From assembly GCA_025057275.1 (NCBI GenBank), contig JANWXQ010000094.1:19834-83833 (forward strand): a stretch of 64,000 nt of DNA, in the 5' to 3' direction. Position 1 is the first letter of the stretch. Each line of letters starts with the position of its first letter. The stretch comes from Chitinophagales bacterium. Its GTDB lineage: Bacteria > Bacteroidota > Bacteroidia > Chitinophagales > UBA10324. Below are positions 18,959 through 27,483 of the stretch, in pieces. The position numbers and the translations under genes are program-made. The notes beneath the pieces are model-generated. The model was not told the origin of the DNA. It was given only the letters and a program-made list of their open reading frames with translations, and ran no database searches.

Positions 18959-20866
18959 TTACTTACTCAGGTACACTCGATACGATTCCGCATAGTCAGG
19001 AATCGGTTCGACCGTTCCGTATAACCAGGGATTTCCGGCTTCCGCCTGCAGTTGCAGTTGTTCAGCCTGCAAAAAGAAACGGCTTTTGTTCCACACATAA
19101 GCTTTCAGCAAGCGCTGCCCTTTCCGCATCGGATAATCGCGCAGCCGCAAAGCCACATACACGGTTCCCTTGCCGTCAGTGGCCCCCTCACTCAGCAGTC
19201 GCCCCAGCCAGTAGCGTTGCTCGGTTCCTTCCATCAGCTCCACCACCAGAAAGGCTTCGGAACCGGATGGCAGAGCCGAAAAGCGCAGGGCAGCAACGAC
19301 CCAGTCATCCGGATACCGCACCATGCTGTCCAAGGATACCTCCAGGGCAGCACTGTACTCCGCCAGGGAATCGGAAAAGAACAGCCGTTGCCCCAAAGGC
19401 CTATGCGCTGGTAATTGGGCATTGAAGAACGAATCCGAATAGTACACCAACGGAAGCGCAGCTGGACCCCTTCGGGAAAAAACATACCAATCGTAGTTAT
19501 TGCCCGAATGCCGCTGCATCAGGTAAGGATAGAATTCCCGTACTACCTGAAACTGCTCGTAAGGCAAATTACTGCAAACAACCTCGGTCGCGTGCTGCTG
19601 CTGCAGCCACTGACGAAACTCGGCTTGCGTAAGGCGCTGCAGGTCTTTCCAAGGCACAAAAGCCGGCCGAGGCTTTTCTTCGCGCAGGTAGTATTCCATG
19701 TATTTCGGCAGATGATTCAAAATAGCCAGCACCGGTTCGGCTGCCTGCCGTTCGTATTGTGCCGTGAGGCGCACTGCCTGTTCAATGGGCTGATGATAGA
19801 ACAAGTCATAATGTTTCCGTTGGTCTATGAGTGTAAAGCTGCCCACAGCCAGCAGCAATACCACGCCGGTGGCTGTGATTACCGGCTGGCGGTCGGAAGC
19901 AAAAGAAAACAACCACAGCAGCAAAAACGGAAGACTGAACAAAAGAACCCAGTAATGAAGCAGCGGATTTCGCCAAACGGAATACGCAAATCCGATGAGC
20001 GCGGGCAAGGTGCCCAGCAGGAAAGCGATTAAGCGCATACGATTTTTTTCTATATTTCTAAAGTTTGCAGCCGCAGCGGCAACTGCAACCAGGCACAATG
20101 TCAGCTGAAACCCAGCGGAAAAATGCGTGAGATAGCCGAGGTACTTCAGAAAAAAATCAGGGCCGGGTGCAGCCAGCCATCCTCCTATGCCCCCTTGTTG
20201 CAGATGCACTTTCGTTATGGGCCAGTGAGGCAGCCACAACAGGGCAATCAGAACACAGGCCAGCACATAACCCCTGCTTTTCTGTGCCGGCACCAGAAAC
20301 CACCCCAAACCACACACCAACACGGCCTGCAGCAGGCTGAAATAATGGTTGTACGTGCACAGCACTGCCCCAGCCACAAACCACAGCAGATGCGTGCGGC
20401 TTTCATTTTCGGATTGCAGATATAGCCACCAGTGCCGCACCATGAGAAGCGTCAGAAAAAGGCCGCTGGCATAGGGGCGGGCTGTCTGCGACTGCATGAC
20501 GGCCAGCTGAGTTACTGCCAATAAGGCTGCACTCAACAACCCGCAGCTGGCGCTAAACCATTCCTTGCCGATGCGATAAATCAGATAAAGCGATGCCGTT
20601 CCCATCAGCAAAAACGGCAGCTTAAAGGCGGCCTCGCTGTCGCCAAAGACAAAACGATAATAATTCAGAAACACCTGCACCAAAGCGGGATGGGTGTCGC
20701 GCATCACCCCTTCATGGATGAGCTGGCGAAAGGAGGTAAAGCCGGTTCGCCCCCAGGTGCTGAGTTCATCAAACCAAAAGGGAATATTCGGAAAACCATA
20801 AAAACGCAATGCAGCTCCGGTGAGCACAATCAATGCAAGCAGGGCAAACTCCAGGCTTCTGCGCAT
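18959..20866 (-). CDS. GT39-like (PMT/ArnT-type) membrane glycosyltransferase
   Basis: A roughly 635-residue integral membrane protein with about ten hydrophobic segments and a C-terminal soluble part of about 200 residues. After the first helix it carries FWFDELSTW, the Asp-Glu motif of GT-C glycosyltransferases that use lipid-linked sugars, and later a QTARPY segment also seen in GT39-like proteins. Such enzymes transfer sugars to lipid A, proteins or polymers on the periplasmic side; the acceptor is unknown. I take the ATG at 20866 (MRRSLEFALL) because a hydrophobic helix starts at once; ATG 20920 would overlap the ispG promoter region more deeply. Confidence 0.75.
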   Translation of the reverse strand: MRRSLEFALLALIVLTGAALRFYGFPNIPFWFDELSTWGRTGFTSFRQLIHEGVMRDTHPALVQVFLNYYRFVFGDSEAAFKLPFLLMGTASLYLIYRIGKEWFSASCGLLSAALLAVTQLAVMQSQTARPYASGLFLTLLMVRHWWLYLQSENESRTHLLWFVAGAVLCTYNHYFSLLQAVLVCGLGWFLVPAQKSRGYVLACVLIALLWLPHWPITKVHLQQGGIGGWLAAPGPDFFLKYLGYLTHFSAGFQLTLCLVAVAAAAANFRNIEKNRMRLIAFLLGTLPALIGFAYSVWRNPLLHYWVLLFSLPFLLLWLFSFASDRQPVITATGVVLLLAVGSFTLIDQRKHYDLFYHQPIEQAVRLTAQYERQAAEPVLAILNHLPKYMEYYLREEKPRPAFVPWKDLQRLTQAEFRQWLQQQHATEVVCSNLPYEQFQVVREFYPYLMQRHSGNNYDWYVFSRRGPAALPLVYYSDSFFNAQLPAHRPLGQRLFFSDSLAEYSAALEVSLDSMVRYPDDWVVAALRFSALPSGSEAFLVVELMEGTEQRYWLGRLLSEGATDGKGTVYVALRLRDYPMRKGQRLLKAYVWNKSRFFLQAEQLQLQAEAGNPWLYGTVEPIPDYAESYRVYLSK

Positions 20867-20932
20867 GCGTGTTTTTCCGGTGAATATACTTACTGCCTTT
20901 CCGCTGTTTCCAGCAGCCAACAGCCCTCAGCC

Positions 20933-20940
20933 TATCTTTG
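20933..20940 (+). promoter_or_regulatory. -7 promoter box for ispG, 6 bases from the start codon
   Basis: TATCTTTG, a perfect match, ends 6 bases before the ATG at 20947. With initiation about 5-8 bases downstream of such boxes, the mRNA would be leaderless or nearly so. Confidence 0.6.
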
Positions 20941-20946
20941 CCGGTA

Positions 20947-22890
20947 ATGCACTCTCCTTATTGCATTTCCCTGGTTCGTCCGGTGCGTTTTTCGACCCGC
21001 GAAGTGCGGTGCGGCGATGTGGGCATTGGCGGCAACAACCCCATACGGGTACAGACCATGACCACCACCGACACTCAGGACACAGCAGCCACGGTAGCTC
21101 AGTGCATTCGATGTATAGAGGCCGGCAGCGAACTGGTACGCATCACCGCTCCCAGCATCAGCGATGCAGAAAATCTGGCCAACATCAAAAGCGAATTGCG
21201 GCGCCTGGGTTACCGCACCCCCCTTGTAGCCGATATTCATTTCACCCCTCATGCCGCTGAAATCGCTGCCCGAATAGTGGAAAAGGTGCGCATCAACCCG
21301 GGCAATTATGCCGATAAGAAAAAGTTCGAGCAGAAAGAATACACCGACGCTCAGTATGCCGCCGAGCTGGATCGCATCCGCGACCGCTTTGTTCCACTGG
21401 TGCGTATTTGCAAGCAGTACGGTACAGCCATGCGCATCGGCACCAACCACGGTTCGCTGAGCGACCGCATCATGAACCGCTACGGCGATACACCCGAAGG
21501 AATGGTGGAAAGTGCTCTGGAATTTGTACGCATTGCTGAAGACGAGGGCTATTACGACATCGTGCTGTCCATGAAGGCCAGTAACCCTCAGGTTATGGTA
21601 CAGGCTTACCGGCTGTTGGTGCGGCGCATGATGGAAACGGGCCGAAATTATCCGCTTCACCTCGGCGTAACGGAAGCAGGTGACGGCATGGACGGCCGCA
21701 TCAAATCGGCCATTGGCATCGGCGCTTTGCTTGCCGACGGGCTCGGCGATACCGTCCGGGTGTCGCTTACCGAACCTCCCGAAGCGGAAATTCCCGTAGC
21801 GAAAAAACTGGTAAGCCGTTACGCTTCATTGCGCGTGGCAGATGCCGATTTCCCTCCCGTCGTGTCGGAGACCAGCCCGTTTGATCCCTATGCGTACCAG
21901 CGACGCCTTTCGCATGCCGTGGGCAAAACCGGAGGCCGGCAGGTGCCGGTGGTTGTCGGGGACTTCAGTTCAAATCCGCCCAATCATCCCGATGCTCTTT
22001 TGCCCATAGGTTATCGCTACGATGCAGCCTCCGATAAATGGTCGCTCAGTGACCTCGCTGCCGACCTGATCTATTGCGGCAGTCACAGTCTGTCGTTTGC
22101 CTTACCGGGAAGTCTGGGGGTGATAGAAGATTTTGCCTGGTGGCGCCAACAGCCGCCGCGCAGTAATGTGTTCCCTCTTTTGTTGCCTGGTGAACTGGAC
22201 GCCTTTTCCGCAACTGAAACTATTGCCTTCCTCCTGGTTCGGCCTGCTGAACTGCAAAGCCCCCTGCTGGATGCACTCACCCGCTACCCACAGCTGATTC
22301 TGGTGCTGCACACCGAAAGTGAATTGCCCGTTCCGGCGTTGCGGCAGGCGTTTTATCTGCTGCATCAGCGCCGCAGTACAGCGCCGGTTATCATTCGTCT
22401 GCGTCTTGCCGAAACCGACCCCGAATCGTTTCTACTCCGGCTGGCTGCCGATGCAGGAACGTTGCTGGTTGACGGCATGGGCGATGGCCTTTGGCTTACC
22501 GGCCCGCATCACGACGCTGCCTTCATCAATCAGGTATCGTTCAGCATCCTGCAGGGATGCCGCCAGCGCATTTCCCGTACCGAATACATCAGTTGTCCGA
22601 GCTGTGGTCGTACGCTTTTTGATTTGATGGAAACCACTGCCCGCATCCGTGAACGAACGCACCATCTCAAAGGCGTTAAGATTGCCATTATGGGTTGCAT
22701 CGTCAACGGACCGGGCGAAATGGCCGATGCCGATTACGGATATGTTGGAAGCGGGCCGGGCAAGGTGACACTTTATCGCGGCAAAGAAATCGTGCGCCGC
22801 AACGTCAACACCGAAGATGCCGTGGATGCACTGATTGACCTGATCCGAGAAAACGGCGATTGGGTGGATGAACCCACGCAACAGGACTAA
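20947..22890 (+). CDS. ispG: 4-hydroxy-3-methylbut-2-enyl diphosphate synthase (long form)
   Basis: IspG (GcpE) is the [4Fe-4S] enzyme that converts methylerythritol cyclodiphosphate to HMBPP, the penultimate step of the non-mevalonate isoprenoid pathway. The 647-residue protein is the long type found in Bacteroidota, Chlamydiae and plants, with a large extra domain between the N-terminal TIM barrel (IGGNNPIRVQTMTTTDT) and the C-terminal Fe-S domain. Cluster ligands are Cys550, Cys553 (SCPSCGR) and Cys584 (MGCIVNGPGE), with Glu591. The ATG at 20947 is used because conserved sequence (TREVRCGDV) starts about 17 residues later; a TTG three codons upstream lies inside the promoter box. Confidence 0.95.
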   Translation: MHSPYCISLVRPVRFSTREVRCGDVGIGGNNPIRVQTMTTTDTQDTAATVAQCIRCIEAGSELVRITAPSISDAENLANIKSELRRLGYRTPLVADIHFTPHAAEIAARIVEKVRINPGNYADKKKFEQKEYTDAQYAAELDRIRDRFVPLVRICKQYGTAMRIGTNHGSLSDRIMNRYGDTPEGMVESALEFVRIAEDEGYYDIVLSMKASNPQVMVQAYRLLVRRMMETGRNYPLHLGVTEAGDGMDGRIKSAIGIGALLADGLGDTVRVSLTEPPEAEIPVAKKLVSRYASLRVADADFPPVVSETSPFDPYAYQRRLSHAVGKTGGRQVPVVVGDFSSNPPNHPDALLPIGYRYDAASDKWSLSDLAADLIYCGSHSLSFALPGSLGVIEDFAWWRQQPPRSNVFPLLLPGELDAFSATETIAFLLVRPAELQSPLLDALTRYPQLILVLHTESELPVPALRQAFYLLHQRRSTAPVIIRLRLAETDPESFLLRLAADAGTLLVDGMGDGLWLTGPHHDAAFINQVSFSILQGCRQRISRTEYISCPSCGRTLFDLMETTARIRERTHHLKGVKIAIMGCIVNGPGEMADADYGYVGSGPGKVTLYRGKEIVRRNVNTEDAVDALIDLIRENGDWVDEPTQQD

Positions 22891-22932
22891 GAATAAAAAA
22901 ATGAATGACTCAGGTCGTTGTTCAGCAACGAA

Positions 22933-23187
22933 CTACTCGTATACATCGTCAGCCAGCTGCTTACGCCTGCGCTGGTTGGTGTACCACCAGTAACCGATAG
23001 CGCCAGCCAGCACATAAGGCATCACCAGCAGGTACATGATTCCGGCATTGAGGCCTTTGGCCTGCTCCCGATTCTGTCCAACCGAAGATTCGGCTTTGGC
23101 CTTGCACAACGGGCACATGGCTTCGGCCCGGGGAGTCAGCCCAAGCAACATGCCCGAAAGAAGAACAGCTGCCAGCCAACGTTTCAT
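22933..23187 (-). CDS. Small secreted or membrane protein with a CPLC motif
   Basis: An 84-residue protein with a signal peptide (1-23, ending PRAEA), a Cys-Pro-Leu-Cys motif right after the predicted cleavage site ([10 protein letters not shown]), and one membrane helix (about 48-66) followed by a basic tail (NQRRRKQ). The Cys pair would face the periplasm. I recall similar small proteins in other Bacteroidota but know no function; a redox or metal-binding role (thioredoxin-like spacing, or heme/copper handling) is only a guess. It diverges from prfA and has its own promoter box. Confidence 0.7.
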   Translation of the reverse strand: MKRWLAAVLLSGMLLGLTPRAEAMCPLCKAKAESSVGQNREQAKGLNAGIMYLLVMPYVLAGAIGYWWYTNQRRRKQLADDVYE

Positions 23188-23191
23188 ACAG

Positions 23192-23221
23192 CAAAGTTAC
23201 GGCATCATGCGCTTCTGCAAC
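23192..23221 (-). promoter_or_regulatory. Promoter for the CPLC small protein, abutting the ATG
   Basis: The minus strand has GTTG (23218-23221), an 18-base spacer and TAACTTTG (23192-23199). The -7 box ends 4 bases before the ATG at 23187, so a leaderless mRNA is predicted. Confidence 0.55.
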
Positions 23222-23267
23222 GGTTTGCTGACCAAGCCATGCTGCCTGCCGCTGCGCGCCCTGTTGC

Positions 23268-23275
23268 TAACTTCG
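23268..23275 (+). promoter_or_regulatory. -7-like box TAACTTCG for prfA
   Basis: TAACTTCG differs from TAnnTTTG by one base and ends 5 bases before the prfA ATG at 23281. The same TTCG variant recurs before several other genes in the window. Confidence 0.4.
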
Positions 23276-23280
23276 CCGCA

Positions 23281-24354
23281 ATGCTGGAACAACTGGAAGG
23301 TCTGCGTCTGAGGTTCCTCCATGTCCAGGAACAGCTGAACGATCCGGCGTCCTTTGCTGACCCTCAGCGTTACAAACAGCTCAACCGGGAATACAAGGAA
23401 CTGCAGCGCATCCTGGACGCTTACGACCGCTACCGGCTATTGCGCCAGCAACACGATAGCGCCGAGCAACTGCTTCGCAGCGAAAACGATGACGAATTGC
23501 GCGAACTGGCACGCAGCGAACTGCAGGATCTGGAGCTGAAACTGCAGCAGGCCGAACAGCACCTGCGCCGCTTGCTCACCCCCAAAGACCCGCAGGATGA
23601 GCGTAATGCCATTGTAGAAATCCGGGCCGGCACCGGTGGTGACGAGGCCTGTTTGTTTGCAGGAGACTTGTTTCGGATGTACGTGCGTTTTTGCGAATCG
23701 CGCGGCTGGAACGTAACCGTGCTGAATGAAAACCCGGGGCCCAAGGGCGGTTTTAAGGAAGTGATTTTTGAAGTGGAAGGGGAAAATGCCTATGGCACGC
23801 TGAAGTACGAAAGCGGTGTGCACCGAGTGCAACGCGTTCCCGAAACAGAAGCGCAGGGTCGAGTGCATACCTCTGCAGCAACGGTGGCGGTTTTGCCTGA
23901 AGCCGAAGAAGTGGATGTGGAACTAAAGGATAGTGACGTGAAAATGGAAACTGCCCGCAGCGGCGGGGCTGGCGGGCAGAACGTGAACAAGGTGGAAACT
24001 AAAGTCATCCTTACTCATATCCCCACCGGTAAGGTCGTTATGTGTCAAACCGAACGCACCCAACTGGCCAATCGGGAAAAAGCCATGAAAATGCTTCGCA
24101 CCCTGCTGTACGAGGAAGCGGTCCGCAAGCAGGAAATGGAAATGGCCAGCAGGCGAAAGACCATGGTCAGCACCGGCGACCGATCGGCCAAGATCAGAAC
24201 CTACAACTTCCCTCAGAATCGCGTCACCGACCACCGCATTGGCAAAACCATGTACACCCTGGATCGGTTTCTGGATGGCGAGGTGGGCGAAATGATCGAA
24301 GCGCTGGAACTGGCAGAGAATGCCGAAAAATTAAAGGCCGGACAGGCAAACTGA
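23281..24354 (+). CDS. prfA: Peptide chain release factor 1
   Basis: RF1 ends translation at UAA and UAG. The 357-residue protein has the catalytic GGQ loop ([11 protein letters not shown]), whose Gln is normally methylated by PrmC, and the stop-codon-reading Pro-x-Thr tripeptide as PET in [15 protein letters not shown], which marks RF1 rather than RF2. The open frame extends upstream to 22918, but the family N-terminus and a promoter-like box place the start at the ATG at 23281. The 3' end of the gene forms half of a terminator hairpin. Confidence 0.96.
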   Translation: MLEQLEGLRLRFLHVQEQLNDPASFADPQRYKQLNREYKELQRILDAYDRYRLLRQQHDSAEQLLRSENDDELRELARSELQDLELKLQQAEQHLRRLLTPKDPQDERNAIVEIRAGTGGDEACLFAGDLFRMYVRFCESRGWNVTVLNENPGPKGGFKEVIFEVEGENAYGTLKYESGVHRVQRVPETEAQGRVHTSAATVAVLPEAEEVDVELKDSDVKMETARSGGAGGQNVNKVETKVILTHIPTGKVVMCQTERTQLANREKAMKMLRTLLYEEAVRKQEMEMASRRKTMVSTGDRSAKIRTYNFPQNRVTDHRIGKTMYTLDRFLDGEVGEMIEALELAENAEKLKAGQAN

Positions 24355-24368
24355 CCGGCCTTTTTCTT
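24333..24368 (+). terminator. Rho-independent terminator overlapping the prfA stop codon
   Basis: A 9-base stem, AAAGGCCGG (24333-24341) with CCGGCCTTT (24355-24363), encloses a 13-base loop and runs into a TTTTTCTTG tract. The left arm lies inside the last prfA codons and the stop codon sits in the loop. The minus-strand tRNA gene ends just beyond. Confidence 0.8.
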
Positions 24369-24372
24369 GTTG

Positions 24373-24446
24373 CTCCCCGGGCTGGACTTGAACCAGCGGC
24401 CCTCTGATTAACAGTCAGATGCTCTAACCAGCTGAGCTACCGAGGA
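24373..24446 (-). tRNA. tRNA-Asn (anticodon GTT)
   Basis: The 74-base minus-strand gene folds as a standard cloverleaf: acceptor TCCTCGG / CCGGGGA (one T-G pair), D-arm GCTC/GAGC, anticodon stem TCTGA/TCAGA around loop CTGTTAA with GTT at positions 34-36, variable loop GGGCC, and T-arm GCTGG/CCAGC with loop TTCAAGT. The discriminator base is G, followed by CAA, so the CCA tail is not fully encoded and must be added. GTT reads Asn codons. Confidence 0.95.
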
Positions 24447-24482
24447 ATTTTTTCCGGTGGGCAAAAATAAAGCGGATGCCGC

Positions 24483-25331
24483 TTATGTGGAACCGTCCCG
24501 GCCCAGATGAAAACGCAGCAGGGCTTCTCCAGGCCGCGCTAAAAATCGTCCCGGACGAAATCCCGCTTGGCTCAGGACATTTTTGATTTCATCCTCAAAC
24601 AAACAACCCACACTGCCCGATACATGGATGGCTAATGCGTTATGCGGTGCATAACTACTCAGGATGCGATGAACTAATCCCTGGTAAACTTCTGTCAACA
24701 ATTGCTGCATGAACGGATGGTAACGATGTGCTGCGACAAACCGGGTATGATCGGCAAGAAACCGGCGTGCTGACTGCGAACGGTAAATCCGTTCCAGGAT
24801 TTGATCGCGCGATAGCGGCTGAAAAGCAGCAAAAGCATGAGAGAGTTCTTGAGGCAACTGCCCGCGCAGAGCAGCCTGCAACACCCGGCGGCCAAGATCG
24901 GTGCCACTTCCCTCATCGCCCAGCACGTACCCCAGCGAGTCCACCTGATGGCGGATGCTGTTGCCGTCATAAAGGCCGTTATTCATGCCTGTGCCCAGCA
25001 GAAGAACGATGGCCGGCTGGCTGCCCGCAACGGCACGGGCTGCACCCAGCAGATCATCATGAACGGTAATGACGGCCCTGGGAAAAACCAGGGTAAGGGC
25101 CTGTTTCATCATGGTGCGCATGGAGGCGCCAGCACAACCGGCGCCATAGAAAAACAGACTACCGCTGAAGTCGCTCCAGCCGCCTGCTTCCTTTTTTATG
25201 GCATCGGCCAGTTCAGCTGCTGATGCAAAGCTGTAAGGGTTGAAGCCCGGAGTCAGCAAGGTGCGAACGGTTCCATCGCTGCGCAGCCAGTGGGCTTTGG
25301 TACTACCCGAATCGCAAACCAGCACGCTCAT
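24483..25331 (-). CDS. BadF/BadG-family sugar kinase (N-acetylglucosamine kinase-like)
   Basis: A 282-residue ASKHA-fold ATPase. The N-terminal phosphate loop is CDSGSTKAHW (6-15); VLLLGTGMNNGLY and LGYVLGDEGSGTDLGRR are the second phosphate motif and the GDEGSG turn typical of GlcNAc kinase-like BadF proteins. In Bacteroidota such proteins phosphorylate amino sugars recovered from cell-wall turnover; the substrate here is inferred from the family. A TACCTTTA box (25339-25346) precedes the ATG by 7 bases. It diverges from the PfkB kinase gene. Confidence 0.82.
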   Translation of the reverse strand: MSVLVCDSGSTKAHWLRSDGTVRTLLTPGFNPYSFASAAELADAIKKEAGGWSDFSGSLFFYGAGCAGASMRTMMKQALTLVFPRAVITVHDDLLGAARAVAGSQPAIVLLLGTGMNNGLYDGNSIRHQVDSLGYVLGDEGSGTDLGRRVLQAALRGQLPQELSHAFAAFQPLSRDQILERIYRSQSARRFLADHTRFVAAHRYHPFMQQLLTEVYQGLVHRILSSYAPHNALAIHVSGSVGCLFEDEIKNVLSQAGFRPGRFLARPGEALLRFHLGRDGST

Positions 25332-25338
25332 TTAGACG

Positions 25339-25346
25339 TAAAGGTA
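25339..25346 (-). promoter_or_regulatory. -7-like box TACCTTTA for the BadF-type kinase gene
   Basis: Seven of eight positions match TAnnTTTG (final A instead of G) on the minus strand, 7 bases from the ATG at 25331. Confidence 0.35.
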
Positions 25347-25453
25347 TCCGATGCCATACAGTAGCAGGAACGCCGTGCATATTTTGCTTCAAAGGCACCG
25401 GGCGGCTTGCCAAAAGGTTGCACTTTTGCCCTGCACCCGGATCAGGCGGAATC

Positions 25454-26425
25454 ATGTCCATACTGGATGTTCTACAACGTGGCCACCACGACAGCGGCTC
25501 CAGCATCCTGGTAGTCGGCACTCTTGCTTTTGACTCTATTGAAACGCCATTTGGCTCCGCCGACCGCATTCTGGGCGGAACCGGCCTGTACATCAGCCTG
25601 GCGGCTTCCTATTTCACCCGAAACATCAGGCTGGTATCCGTAGTGGGTAACGATTTTCCGCTGCATGAATTAAGCCGACTCAACGAGCGCGGGATTCATA
25701 CGGAAGGCGTTCAGGTCAAAACGACCCAGAAATCCTTTTTCTGGAAAGGGCGCTATCACCTGGACATGAACACCCGCGATACGTTGGTTACCGAACTCAA
25801 TGTCCTGGCTGATTTTGATCCGATAATTCCGGAGAGCTACCAGGACAGTCAGTTTTTGATGCTGGGCAACCTCACTCCCGCTGTGCAGATCAGTGTCATC
25901 CGCCGGCTGCGGCAGCGACCCCGCCTCATCGTCATGGATACAATGAACTATTGGATGCGTAACACGCCGCGCGAGCTGGCCGAAGCCCTGCGCCTGGTGG
26001 ATGTGCTGGTGATCAACGATGAAGAAGCCCGCGAGTTTAGCGGCGAATACTCATTGATCAAGGCGGCGCGCAAGGTGCTGAACAGCGGGCCCAAATACCT
26101 GGTCATCAAAAAGGGCGAACACGGTGCCTTGCTGTTTTACGATAACAACGTCTTTTTTGCTCCGGCTCTGCCCCTGGAAGATGTTTTTGACCCCACCGGC
26201 GCAGGTGACACCTTTGCCGGAGGCTTCACCGGTTACCTGGCTAAAACTCAGGATATTTCTTTTGATAATATGAAACGCGCCGTTATTTACGGATCGGCCA
26301 TGGCCTCGTTTTGCGTAGCCAAATTCGGCGCCGAGCAACTGACCCAACTGACCCCGGACGACATTGAAGAGCGCGTCAACGATTTTGTTGATCTGGTTCA
26401 GTTTGATATTTCGCTGGTGGATTGA
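25454..26425 (+). CDS. PfkB-family carbohydrate or nucleoside kinase
   Basis: A 323-residue ribokinase-fold enzyme. SILVVGTLAFDSIETP and GGTGLYISLAASYF form the N-terminal substrate region; VINDEEAREFSG and VIKKGEHGALL are typical of the family; the ATP/anion-hole signature DPTGAGDTFAGGF, with the catalytic Asp, lies near the C-terminus. The substrate (sugar or nucleoside) cannot be read. The ATG at 25454 is preferred over an earlier ATG at 25418, whose 12 extra residues are rich in Pro, Cys and Gly. The last 28 bases overlap the convergent asd gene. Confidence 0.85.
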   Translation: MSILDVLQRGHHDSGSSILVVGTLAFDSIETPFGSADRILGGTGLYISLAASYFTRNIRLVSVVGNDFPLHELSRLNERGIHTEGVQVKTTQKSFFWKGRYHLDMNTRDTLVTELNVLADFDPIIPESYQDSQFLMLGNLTPAVQISVIRRLRQRPRLIVMDTMNYWMRNTPRELAEALRLVDVLVINDEEAREFSGEYSLIKAARKVLNSGPKYLVIKKGEHGALLFYDNNVFFAPALPLEDVFDPTGAGDTFAGGFTGYLAKTQDISFDNMKRAVIYGSAMASFCVAKFGAEQLTQLTPDDIEERVNDFVDLVQFDISLVD

Positions 26426-27426
26426 TCTTCAGCTGCCGGCACCGATCGGAGGCTGAGCAGGTGTTCCATGATTTGCACGGCATTGGTAGCAGCACCCTTG
26501 CGCAAATTATCGGCCACAATCCAGCAGTTCAACGTATTGTTCTGCGAATGATCCCTTCGCAAACGACCTACAAATACCTCGTCTTTTCCCTCCACATCAC
26601 AGGGCATGGGATAGCGGTTTTGGTGCGGATCATCGCACAACACCACGCCGGGTGCCTGTTGCAGAAGTTCGCGGACCTCTTCCAGATCAAAATCACGCTC
26701 AAAGGTGACATTCACGCTCATGCTGTGCCCCACACGCACCGGCACGCGAACACACGTGGCTGACACGCGCAACTGAGGTAAATCCATAATCTTACGCGAC
26801 TCATTGATCATCTTGCGTTCTTCGCCAGTATCGCCATCCTCGGTGAACGAATCAATGTGGGGAATCAGATTTAGGTCTATGGCATGCGGATAGGCAGCGT
26901 TTAAGGAAACGCCGCTGCGTTCTGCTTCCAACTGGGCCAGTCCCCTTGCCCCGGTGCCACTGACGCTTTGATAGGTGGAAACCACAATGCGCTGCAAGCC
27001 GTACCGTCGGTGCAGGGGATACAAGGCAACTACCATCTGAATAGTAGAGCAGTTCGGATTGGCAATCAACCGATGCGTATGCTGCAACACATGGGCATTG
27101 ACCTCCGGCACCACCAGCGGCACTTGTGGATTCATGCGCCAGCACGACGAATTGTCCACCACGATGGTACCGGCTTCGGTAAAAAGGGGTGCATACACGC
27201 TTGACACTTTCGAACCTGCAGAGAACAGTGCCATATCGGGCTTGTGTTCCAAAGCCTCTTCCGCTGTAAGCACAATATGGGAACGTCCCTGAAAATGCAC
27301 CGACTGACCAACTGACCGGCTGCTGGCAACCGGCAGCAACAGTTTAACCGGCAGCGCACGCTCCTCGAGCACCTGCAACATAGTACGCCCTACCAGGCCG
27401 GTGCATCCGACAACAGCAACTTTCAT
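26398..27426 (-). CDS. asd: Aspartate-semialdehyde dehydrogenase
   Basis: Asd reduces aspartyl phosphate to aspartate semialdehyde, the branch point to lysine/diaminopimelate, threonine and methionine. The 342-residue protein has the NADP loop VGCTGLVGRTML at the N-terminus, the active-site Cys in NPNCSTIQ, and the substrate-binding ESRKIM and RVPVRVGHS segments. Length matches the bacterial family. Its 3' end overlaps the convergent PfkB kinase gene by 28 bases. A TAATTTTG box lies 11 bases upstream of the ATG. Confidence 0.94.
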   Translation of the reverse strand: MKVAVVGCTGLVGRTMLQVLEERALPVKLLLPVASSRSVGQSVHFQGRSHIVLTAEEALEHKPDMALFSAGSKVSSVYAPLFTEAGTIVVDNSSCWRMNPQVPLVVPEVNAHVLQHTHRLIANPNCSTIQMVVALYPLHRRYGLQRIVVSTYQSVSGTGARGLAQLEAERSGVSLNAAYPHAIDLNLIPHIDSFTEDGDTGEERKMINESRKIMDLPQLRVSATCVRVPVRVGHSMSVNVTFERDFDLEEVRELLQQAPGVVLCDDPHQNRYPMPCDVEGKDEVFVGRLRRDHSQNNTLNCWIVADNLRKGAATNAVQIMEHLLSLRSVPAAEDQSTSEISN

Positions 27427-27437
27427 CTGGGGTCTGG

Positions 27438-27445
27438 CAAAATTA
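27438..27445 (-). promoter_or_regulatory. -7 promoter box for asd
   Basis: The minus strand reads TAATTTTG, matching TAnnTTTG, 11 bases before the ATG at 27426. Confidence 0.55.
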
Positions 27446-27483
27446 GAATTTTGGCCATGGGTTTTTCGGTACGCTGCTGCCTG

